64,000 nucleotides of DNA, taken from positions 19,343 to 83,342 of the forward strand of contig NZ_RXOB02000046.1 of NCBI RefSeq assembly GCF_004143485.2. Direction: 5' to 3'. Of the stretch, positions 43,046 to 54,593 are shown in pieces. The translations under genes were made by a program, and so were the position numbers. How positions within the stretch are numbered: the first letter of the stretch is position 1; each line of letters starts with the position of its first letter. The DNA comes from Halorussus amylolyticus. Its GTDB lineage: Archaea > Halobacteriota > Halobacteria > Halobacteriales > Haladaptataceae. The notes below the pieces were generated by a model. That model had not been told where the DNA came from. It worked only from the letters and a program-made list of their open reading frames with translations, and did not search any database.

Positions 43046-44287
43046 GTGAACGAGGACAAACTGCAGTTCTACGCGCTGTATCTCACCCGGTTCGCGAGCG
43101 GATTCGGCTTCGTCACGCTGTTGACGCTCCTCCCGACGTACGTCAACATCTTCGAGGCGTCGGGGCTGATGGTCGGTCTCTACACGACGGCGTACACCCT
43201 CGCCCAGACCGCCGCGGTGATTCCGCTCGCGTGGGCGGGCGACCGCGGCGACAAGCGACTCGTCCTCGCGGCGTGTCTCGCGCTCGCGGTCGGGGTCTAC
43301 GTCGCGTTCGCGCTGGTGGCGTCGAGTCTGCAGTTCGTGCTGATGCGCGGGCTTCAGGGCGCGGTCGTGACCGGCACGGGCCTGATGTCGCTCGCGCTCA
43401 TCGGCGAACTCGCACCCAAGGGCACCCGCGCCACCGCCATCGGGAAGGCCAACGCCGCGCGGTTCGCGGCGGGCATCCTCGGGAGCCTCGGCGCGGGGAG
43501 CCTCTACGAACTCTACGGCTTCGAGGGCGTGTACGCGGTCCTCGTCGGTCTCCTCCTGCCCGCGCTCGTCGGCGTCTGGTGGTTCATCGACGCCGACGAG
43601 ACCCGGGTTCCGGGCAACCCCTTCAAGGACCTCGCGTTCAACCGCAAACTCCTCACGCTCACCAGCTTTCGCGCCCAGTACGCGGTCGCCGTCACCCTCG
43701 TCCGGACGTGGGTCCCGATTTACGCGGGCGTCACCGCCGCGAGGGGCGGACTGGAGTACGCGCCGCTCGCGGTCGCGGTCGTCATCACGTCCGAGAAGCT
43801 GACCAACATGCTGTTTCAGCCGTTCACCGGGAGACTTTCGGACAGCGCCGGGCGGTCGCTGTTCGTGTTCGTCGGCGGCGCGTGCTACGGTCTCGTCGCG
43901 CTCGCGGTGCCGTTCTCGCCCGAAATCGGCCGGGTCGTGGGCGCACCCGCGACCTTTCCCGTGGTCGGCGCGCTCTCGGCGGCGTTCCTCCCGCTGCTCG
44001 CGTGCAACGCCCTCCTCGGAGTCGCCGACAGCCTCCGCGAGCCAGCGAGCATGGCGCTGTTCGCCGACGAAGGCACCGAGGAGGGCGGCGTCGCATCGAG
44101 TTTCGGCATCCGGGAACTGGTGTGGCGACCGGGGAGCGTCGTCGCGCCGATGCTCGGTGGCGTCCTGATGGGCGTCGGGATGGAGTGGGTGTTCTTCGTC
44201 GGCGCGGCCGCCGCGTTCACCGGCGTGTTCACCTTCTTGGGCATCCTCCTCCGGACCCACGGCAGGGCCGCGCTCACGCACTGGTAA
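43046..44287 (+). CDS. MFS transporter
   Basis: 413 residues with GTG start (MNEDKLQFYALYLTRF). Twelve hydrophobic helices; MFS motif seen as WAGDRGDKRLVLAA and in the second half as FTGRLSDSAGRSLFVF. Substrate unknown. It stands alone, 67 nt after the ketoacyl-synthase gene. Confidence 0.9.
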   Translation: MNEDKLQFYALYLTRFASGFGFVTLLTLLPTYVNIFEASGLMVGLYTTAYTLAQTAAVIPLAWAGDRGDKRLVLAACLALAVGVYVAFALVASSLQFVLMRGLQGAVVTGTGLMSLALIGELAPKGTRATAIGKANAARFAAGILGSLGAGSLYELYGFEGVYAVLVGLLLPALVGVWWFIDADETRVPGNPFKDLAFNRKLLTLTSFRAQYAVAVTLVRTWVPIYAGVTAARGGLEYAPLAVAVVITSEKLTNMLFQPFTGRLSDSAGRSLFVFVGGACYGLVALAVPFSPEIGRVVGAPATFPVVGALSAAFLPLLACNALLGVADSLREPASMALFADEGTEEGGVASSFGIRELVWRPGSVVAPMLGGVLMGVGMEWVFFVGAAAAFTGVFTFLGILLRTHGRAALTHW

Positions 44288-44318
44288 TATCCATCCAGAC
44301 AATATAAGGTGCCTTATT

Positions 44319-44334
44319 GGGCATTAATACGCCC
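44319..44334 (+). promoter_or_regulatory. Inverted repeat upstream of gltB, candidate operator
   Basis: GGGCATTAATACGCCC: GGGC and GCCC around an AT-rich spacer, next to two CCTTATT direct repeats, in the 100 nt before gltB. Nitrogen-related regulation is only a guess. Confidence 0.3.
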
Positions 44335-44355
44335 TTATTCATTCAGGGGTAGGCT

Positions 44356-44361
44356 CTTAAC
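44356..44361 (+). promoter_or_regulatory. TATA-like box of gltB
   Basis: CTTAAC centred 26 nt before the ATG at 44384, fitting a leaderless transcript and the chosen start. Confidence 0.5.
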
Positions 44362-44383
44362 GCAGACCGCGCACGTGCTACGC

Positions 44384-48970
<4,587 letters not shown>

Positions 48971-49044
48971 TACTGTCGGCTGTACTTCTCCGGCTAGATC
49001 CGCGTAGAAGACGATGAAATCTCGGACGAATATCGCTCAGGAGC

Positions 49045-49070
49045 GACGCAGTCGGTGAGTCGTCTGCGTC
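49045..49070 (+). terminator. Hairpin downstream of gltB
   Basis: GACGCAG (49045-49051) pairs with CTGCGTC (49064-49070), 74 nt after the gltB stop. Possible terminator; no T-run follows. Confidence 0.3.
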
Positions 49071-49121
49071 GAGACCCGGCACCTGAAAACAGTTAAGAGT
49101 CGCGCGCGCTACGCATCGAGT

Positions 49122-49259
49122 ATGAATCTGCCCGCCGATTTCGACCACCCCTCGTGGTGGACCGCGCTCGGGACGTTCGCCGGATACGCCGCGATTCTGG
49201 TCGCGATGTTCGTGGCGCTGTTTCTGGTTCCGTACGGCGTCTTCGTCGCGCTCGGGTAG
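49122..49259 (+). CDS. Small membrane protein, 45 residues
   Basis: MNLPADFDHPSWWTALGTF, then one long hydrophobic helix (YAAILVAMFVALFLVPYGVF). Not recognised, but clean start, TATA-like GTTAAG about 27 nt upstream and haloarchaeal codon use support it as a real gene. Probably a single-span inner-membrane protein. Confidence 0.6.
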   Translation: MNLPADFDHPSWWTALGTFAGYAAILVAMFVALFLVPYGVFVALG

Positions 49260-49307
49260 TCAGAATAGCTAAGCCGCGCGGCGTCGGCGTGCGAATCGGG
49301 TGGGAGA

Positions 49308-50129
49308 ATGACAGCACAGCCATCGTGGGCGACGAGAACCACGACCGACCACGACACCATCAGAGAGTGGGTCGAACGACGAAACGCGACGCCAACCGCC
49401 GGTCGAGAAACCGAGAGCGACGCCGACCGTCGCGCGCTCGGCATCGACTTTCCCGACGCGGAATCCGACGAGGACTTCGAACCGGTCGCGTGGGACGCCT
49501 TCTTCGAGACGCTCGGCGAAGCGAGTCTCGCGTTCCGATACAAGGAGACGAATCGAAACGGCGAGCAGAGTCGCTTCTATCGGTTCGTCCGCCGCGAGGA
49601 GACCGGCGTCGCGGACCCGGTCGGCGGGGACGCGTCCGTGGTCGCGGTCGCGACGGAGCCGGTTCCGACAGACTCCGAATCGGGGAGCGAGCAGGGCTCG
49701 GACGACGACTCGGAGACCGACCCCGCTCGCGGTTCGACCGCCGAGGGAGTGCCCGACGGGGTGTTAGACTCGGAGCCGAGACCGGCGACGAAACTGACCG
49801 TCGGTCTCGTCGTGGACGAAATCCACGAGGACGCAGGCGGGTACGACCACTGGAACAGAAACGACGAGTATCTCGTCTTCCGGAACGACGGCGACGAGCC
49901 ACTGGCGCTGGCCGGATGGACCGTCGAGAACGCCGACGGCGAGACCTACGAGTTCCCCGACGAGTTCGTCCTCGAACCGAATCGGGCGGTGACGCTCCGC
50001 ACCGGGTCGGGACCCGACACCGACCGGGACCTCCACTGGGGGTCGCCGCGGGCCGTCTGGAAGAACACGGGCGACGTGCTGACGGTTCGGAATCGCGACG
50101 GAACGCGAGTGATTCGCGAGTCCTACTGA
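49308..50129 (+). CDS. Lamin-tail-domain protein
   Basis: 273 residues. The C-terminal 110 residues form a lamin-tail (LTD) domain: VDEIHEDAGGYDHWNRNDEY, VFRNDGDEPLALAGWTVEN, FPDEFVLEPNRAVTLRTGSG. The N-terminal half (IREWVERRNATP, then AWDAFFETLGEASLAFRYKE) is a small conserved region also found alone in haloarchaeal proteins. LTDs bind DNA or cell-surface partners; no signal peptide is present, so it is probably intracellular. Confidence 0.82.
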   Translation: MTAQPSWATRTTTDHDTIREWVERRNATPTAGRETESDADRRALGIDFPDAESDEDFEPVAWDAFFETLGEASLAFRYKETNRNGEQSRFYRFVRREETGVADPVGGDASVVAVATEPVPTDSESGSEQGSDDDSETDPARGSTAEGVPDGVLDSEPRPATKLTVGLVVDEIHEDAGGYDHWNRNDEYLVFRNDGDEPLALAGWTVENADGETYEFPDEFVLEPNRAVTLRTGSGPDTDRDLHWGSPRAVWKNTGDVLTVRNRDGTRVIRESY

Positions 50130-50216
50130 CCGAGGGGTTTCGAGTCGCCCTCGATACCGCCGCCCTGCCGTCGAGAGTCCGGTGGGGTTTTACGGCCAGC
50201 GACCGACCCGGTACAG

Positions 50217-50903
50217 ATGGATTCTACCGACGTTCTCGAACGCTGGGCGAATCGGTCGGGAGAGTACTCCCCGGACTACTACGCCCACTACGGCCCGAAC
50301 GAGGCGAGCGAGTCGATTCGCGCACGAATCGACTCGGCGGTGTCGTCAGACCCGGCCGTCCTCGAACTCGGGTGTAGTTCGGGGCGTCACCTCGCGCACC
50401 TCCAGGACCACGGGTACGAGAACCTCCACGGCATCGAAATCAACGACGACGCGTTCGACGTGATGGAAGACGCCTACCCCGACCTGGCCGACTCCGGGAC
50501 GTTCTACGCCGATGCCATCGAGAACGTCGTCGCCGACTTCGACGACGACCGCTTCGACGCGGTGTTCTCCGTCGAGACGCTCCAGCACCTCCATCCCGAC
50601 CACGAGTGGGTGTTCGACGAGCTGACCCGAATCACCGACGACGTGCTCGTCACGGTGGAGAACGAAGGCGGCGAGGGAGACACCGAAACAGACCGCAGAG
50701 AGGGAGACACCGAAACAGACCGCAGAGAGGGAGACACCGAAACCGACGCCGAAACCGACGACGACCCCGACGTGAACTACGTCAACGACGACTTCCCGCT
50801 CTACTACCGGGACTGGCACCGCGTCTTCACCGAGCGCGGATTCACCGAAATCGGTTCCGAGTCGCTCAAACGCGACACGCTCCGGGCGTTCCGACCGACG
50901 TAG
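50217..50903 (+). CDS. Class I SAM-dependent methyltransferase
   Basis: 228 residues. SAM motif I VLELGCSSGRHLAHL, acidic motif II IEINDDAF, then VFSVETLQHLHPDHEW. Substrate unknown. Residues about 153-180 are three 9-residue repeats (EGDTETDRR) that interrupt the fold between two strands; relatives lack such a stretch in my recollection. Confidence 0.88.
   Translation: MDSTDVLERWANRSGEYSPDYYAHYGPNEASESIRARIDSAVSSDPAVLELGCSSGRHLAHLQDHGYENLHGIEINDDAFDVMEDAYPDLADSGTFYADAIENVVADFDDDRFDAVFSVETLQHLHPDHEWVFDELTRITDDVLVTVENEGGEGDTETDRREGDTETDRREGDTETDAETDDDPDVNYVNDDFPLYYRDWHRVFTERGFTEIGSESLKRDTLRAFRPT
50673..50750 (+). repeat. 27-nt tandem repeat in the methyltransferase gene
   Basis: Units begin at 50673, 50700 and 50727; the first two are identical, the third diverges after 17 nt. 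Each encodes EGDTETDRR. In-frame, recent expansion. Confidence 0.88.
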
Positions 50904-50988
50904 CGCCGTCGCTCTTTTAGGGAGATAAACGACGAAAACGGCCGAGAAGCGGAGAAGCGACGACGAAAACGGCCAGTCAGCGAACCGA

Positions 50989-52203
50989 CTACGCGAACGT
51001 CTTCGAGATTTCCTCGTCCTCGTCCTCGGAGTCGATTTTCGTCTTGGCGTCCTCGAAGTCCGTCATCGTGATTTCGGTGCGGTCGTCGCGGATGGCGAAC
51101 ATCCCCGCCTCGGTGCAGACCGCCTTGATGTCCGCGCCGGACGCCTCCTCGGACTCCTTGGCGAGCTTCGCGAAGTCAACGTCGTCGGCGACGTTCATGT
51201 TGCGCGTGTGAATCTGGTAGATTCTCTCGCGGCCTTCGAGGTTGGGCTTGGGGACTTCGATGAGACGGTCGAAGCGGCCGGGCCGGAGGATGGCACGGTC
51301 GAGCATGTCGAAGCGGTTCGTGGCCGCGATGATGCGAATCTCGCCGCGGTCCTCGAAGCCGTCCATCTCCGAGAGGAGTTGCATCATCGTGCGCTGGACT
51401 TCGGCGTCGCCGGAGGTCTTCGAGTCGGTGCGCTTGGCCGCGATGGCGTCGATTTCGTCGATGAACAGCACGGCGGGTTCGTGCTGGCGGGCGACCTCGA
51501 ACAGGTCGCGGACGAGTTTCGCGCCCTCGCCGATGAATTTGTGGACCAACTCGGAGCCAGCCATCTTGATGAAGGTGGCGTCGGTCTGGTTCGCGACCGC
51601 TTTCGCCAGCATCGTCTTCCCGGTGCCGGGCGGGCCGTAGAGCAGCACGCCGCTCGGCGGGTCGATGCCGACCTCGCCGAACATGTCGGGGTTTTCGAGG
51701 GGCATTTCGACCGTCTCGCGGACCTCCTGCATCTGCTCTTCGAGACCGCCGATGTCCTCGTAGGTGACTTCGGGGCTCTCCTCGACCTGCATGACGCGGG
51801 CCCGCACGTCGGTCTCGTTGTCGAGGGTCTTGACGATAGAGAGGGAGTTGTTGACTGCCACCCTGCTGTCGGGGTCGAGTTCCTCGCGCATCTCGTCGGT
51901 CACTTCCGTGACCGCCTCTTGGTTGTTGCCGTGCTGTTTGATGATGACGCCCTCGTCGGTCATCTCCTGGACGGTGGCGACGAACAGCGGCGACTGCTTG
52001 AGCTTCTTGTTCTCGTGGGTGAGCCGTTCGAGTTTCTGCTGGTACTTGTTGTTCTCCGCGTTCGCATCCAGAAGCTTGTCGCGCATCTCCTCGTTCTGGG
52101 ATTCGAGGACTTCGAGCCGTTCCTGCAACGCCTCGATTTTGTCCTGCTGGGACGCGCTCTCCTCGTCGTAGGGGAGGTCCACGTCTTCCACGGTATCGGT
52201 CAT
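50989..52203 (-). CDS. pan: Proteasome-activating nucleotidase (PAN family)
   Basis: 404 residues, AAA+ ATPase that unfolds proteins into the 20S proteasome. Coiled coil (residues 18-70, with QNEEMRDKLLDANAENN), OB domain (about 72-138), AAA domain with Walker A GPPGTGKTML (190-199), Walker B VLFIDEIDAIAAKR and ISRE-like arginine region RPGRFDR. The C-terminus ends ISKTFA, with Phe where the gate-opening Hb-Tyr-X motif has Tyr. A CATAAG box about 25 nt upstream gives a leaderless start. Confidence 0.96.
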   Translation of the reverse strand: MTDTVEDVDLPYDEESASQQDKIEALQERLEVLESQNEEMRDKLLDANAENNKYQQKLERLTHENKKLKQSPLFVATVQEMTDEGVIIKQHGNNQEAVTEVTDEMREELDPDSRVAVNNSLSIVKTLDNETDVRARVMQVEESPEVTYEDIGGLEEQMQEVRETVEMPLENPDMFGEVGIDPPSGVLLYGPPGTGKTMLAKAVANQTDATFIKMAGSELVHKFIGEGAKLVRDLFEVARQHEPAVLFIDEIDAIAAKRTDSKTSGDAEVQRTMMQLLSEMDGFEDRGEIRIIAATNRFDMLDRAILRPGRFDRLIEVPKPNLEGRERIYQIHTRNMNVADDVDFAKLAKESEEASGADIKAVCTEAGMFAIRDDRTEITMTDFEDAKTKIDSEDEDEEISKTFA

Positions 52204-52362
52204 TACGCCTGCCTAGGGGCCTGTGTCTTATGAGGCTTCGGGTGGGTTTGACAGGTGTCCCAGACACCAATAGCACGGCTGGTCGGACGACCGGTAGGAT
52301 ACCCTATAGTAATATATCTAAAGAGGAAATATTATTACCCTGTATCCGGAAGGTGTTGGTAC

Positions 52363-52638
52363 ATGAGTACCTCAGAAACCGCGCGACCCGAAAAAAGCCG
52401 TCTGACCGGGGAGAACGCGACCGAAGCCATCCGCGACCTGCCGCCGAGCGCGAAGCTCGTCGCGAAAGTGCTGGAGTACAACGACACCCTGACCCAGAGC
52501 CAAATCGCCGACGAGTCGCTGCTGCCCGACCGGACGGTCCGGTACGCGCTGAACCGACTCGACGAGGAGGGACTGGTGGACTCGCGCTTCTCGTTCTCGG
52601 ACGCACGGAAGCGGCTCTACTCGCTGAATCTGGAGTAG
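52363..52638 (+). CDS. Winged-helix DNA-binding protein
   Basis: 91 residues. An N-terminal disordered stretch precedes a MarR-like winged helix: LVAKVLEYNDTLTQSQIADE, LPDRTVRYALNRLDEEGLVD, and the wing SRFSFSDARKRLYSL. Probably a transcription regulator. AT-rich upstream region (TAATATATC and AAATATTATTA) with TATA-like elements at 25-30 nt; divergent from pan. R2 copy B follows. Confidence 0.85.
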   Translation: MSTSETARPEKSRLTGENATEAIRDLPPSAKLVAKVLEYNDTLTQSQIADESLLPDRTVRYALNRLDEEGLVDSRFSFSDARKRLYSLNLE

Positions 52639-52693
52639 GCGGACTCGACGACAACTGGATTTCCTTTCGTCTCTTTCCGAATACTTCGGCTGA

Positions 52694-52736
52694 AAGAGTG
52701 ACTGTTCCACCTTCGGCTGAAAGGGGGACTGTTCCA
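52694..52736 (+). repeat. Imperfect direct repeat at the left edge of R2 copy B
   Basis: The segment CGGCTGAAAG, then GACTGTTCCACC, occurs twice in tandem (about 25 bp each) before the palindrome starts, paralleling the duplication at the edge of copy A although the sequence differs. Confidence 0.65.
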
Positions 52737-53098
52737 CCCCGGCGCGTGCTGGCGCGACCTTGCATGGTCGCGCCGAGACGCGCGAGGGATGAGCATCGCA
52801 GGGAGGAGCGGAGCGACGACTGAGACGCGCAATCGGTTGGGGAGGCTGTGGCCCTCGCGGTTGCGGTGCGGTCCCCATTTGTGACGTGCGAGCAGGACGC
52901 TTCTGTGTCGTTTACTTTTCGCACTCAATCTATTCTGACCGTTAGAGCGTCCTGCTCGCACGTCACCTATGAAACCGCAACCACACCCTCCCCAACCGAC
53001 TGCGGTCCTCGTCAATCGCTCCCTTCGGTCGCTCTCTCCTGCGGTCCTCATCCCTCGCACGCATGGGCGCACCCACGAGGGGTGCGCCAGCGCGCGCC
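52737..53098. repeat. R2 giant imperfect palindrome, copy B
   Basis: About 360 bp. The inner arms 52881-52901 and 52946-52966 are an exact 21-bp inverted repeat around a 44-nt centre. Outward, CGGTTGGGGAGG pairs with CCTCCCCAACCG, and the CGCGAGGGATGAG block with CTCATCCCTCGC. Side hairpins sit at mirrored positions: GCGCGACC/GGTCGCGC (52752-52773) and GCGCACCC/GGGTGCGC (53067-53087). Ends read CCCCGGCGCG and CGCGCGCC. No gene is supported in the 52639-53285 gap other than this element. Confidence 0.85.
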
Positions 53099-53285
53099 GA
53101 CGTGGAATTCGGAAATTCGAATCCCCTCTGACTCACTTCCGTCCGACCGCACAGTTATAAACGAAGACGGGGCCAATCTCTCGTATGCCAGTTCGGGGAA
53201 CCATCGACACCACACCGTTTGCGAGAACACCAGCATCAAGCAAACCACGCAACGTCTTTAGGCCCCCGACGCAAACCTCGCCCCA

Positions 53286-54593
53286 ATGACACGGGTGATA
53301 CACACGGGCGACACCCACTTGGGGTATCGCCAGTACCACTCCGCCGAGCGCCGGGCCGACTTTCTCAGGGCGTTCGAGCAGGTAATCGACGACGCCATCG
53401 CCGAGGACGTGGACGCCGTGATTCACGCTGGCGACCTGTTCCACGACCGTCGGCCCGACCTCCAAGCCCTCCACGGGACCATCGAGGTGCTTCGAAAGCT
53501 CCGGGACGCAGACGTGCCGTTCCTCGCCATCGTCGGCAACCACGAGGGCACCCGCGGCCGCCAGTGGCTCGACCTGTTCGAGATGCTCGGTCTCGCCACG
53601 CGACTCGGAGATTCCCCCGAAATCGTGGGCGAAACCGCGTTCTACGGTCTCGACCACGTCCCGAAGTCCAAGCGCGATGATTTAGAGTACGAGTTCACAG
53701 ACCACGACCAGAACCACGCCGCGCTCGTGGGCCACGGCCTGTTCGAACCGTTCGACATCGGCGACTGGGACGCCGAGGAAGTCCTGACCGAATCGAACGT
53801 CGATTTCGACGCGTTCCTGCTCGGCGACAACCACAAGCCCGACACGAGGGAGGTCGCAGACACGTGGGTCACGTACTGCGGTTCGACCGAGCGGTGTAGC
53901 ACCGCCGAGCGCGAGGACCGCGGCTACAACATCGTGGAGTTCGACGGCGAGGTCGCCATCACCCGGCGAGGTCTCGACGCGACCCGGGACTTCGCGTTCG
54001 TCTCGGTGGACCTCGGCGAGGACGAGGGCATCGACCGCGTGCGCGAGGCCGTCCGCGAGCGCGACCTCGAAGACGCGGTCGCCGTCGTCGAAATCGACGG
54101 CGACGGCGAGGGCGTCACGCCCGCGCTGGTCGAGGAGTTCGCGCTGGAGGAAGGCGCGCTCGTCGCCCGCGTCGTGGACCGGCGCGAACTCGCGGACGAC
54201 CGCGACGAAGAGGTCGAGGTGTCGTTCGCCGACCCCGACGACGCGGTCCGCGAGCGCGTGCGCGACCTCGGACTCAGCGAGGCCGCCCGCGACATCGACG
54301 AGACGGTTCGGGCGAGCAAAGTCGCCGACACGAACGTCCGCGAATCGGTCCACAACCGTGTGAACGCCCTGATGGACGACGACGACCTCGGGGCGTTCGA
54401 GTCCGGGTCGGACGATGCCGACGAATCCGTCTCCGACGTCGACTCCGCGGACTCGTCCGCGGAGTCGGGTGAACCACCGGAGTCGGACGCACCACCGGAG
54501 ACCCCACCGGACGAGACGACCGCGACCCCGCCTGAATCTCCGGCGACAGACGCCGAAAACGACGGGCAGAGTTCGATGGGTGAGTACCTGTGA
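53286..54593 (+). CDS. mre11: DNA double-strand break repair nuclease Mre11
   Basis: 435 residues. Metallophosphoesterase motifs: HTGDTHLGY, DAVIHAGDLFHD, IVGNHEGTRG, VGHGLFEPF and LLGDNHKP, which bind two Mn2+ ions for 3'-5' exo/endonuclease action. The C-terminal 80 residues are acidic and Pro/Ser/Asp-rich and contain a 28-bp palindrome (54440-54467). TATA-like TCTTTAG about 28 nt upstream. It overlaps rad50 by 4 nt (GTGA). Confidence 0.96.
   Translation: MTRVIHTGDTHLGYRQYHSAERRADFLRAFEQVIDDAIAEDVDAVIHAGDLFHDRRPDLQALHGTIEVLRKLRDADVPFLAIVGNHEGTRGRQWLDLFEMLGLATRLGDSPEIVGETAFYGLDHVPKSKRDDLEYEFTDHDQNHAALVGHGLFEPFDIGDWDAEEVLTESNVDFDAFLLGDNHKPDTREVADTWVTYCGSTERCSTAEREDRGYNIVEFDGEVAITRRGLDATRDFAFVSVDLGEDEGIDRVREAVRERDLEDAVAVVEIDGDGEGVTPALVEEFALEEGALVARVVDRRELADDRDEEVEVSFADPDDAVRERVRDLGLSEAARDIDETVRASKVADTNVRESVHNRVNALMDDDDLGAFESGSDDADESVSDVDSADSSAESGEPPESDAPPETPPDETTATPPESPATDAENDGQSSMGEYL
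54440..54467. repeat. 28-bp palindrome in the mre11 tail
   Basis: 13-bp exact arms around TC, read in frame as DSADSSAES in the disordered acidic tail. Related in style to the 32-34 bp palindromes in gltB and the ketoacyl-synthase gene. Confidence 0.65.

Noticed and set aside
50673..50750. Relation between the methyltransferase 27-nt repeat and the liv 27-nt repeat
   Set aside because: Same unit length, but the units do not align convincingly beyond short ACAGACC-like matches; treated as coincidence.
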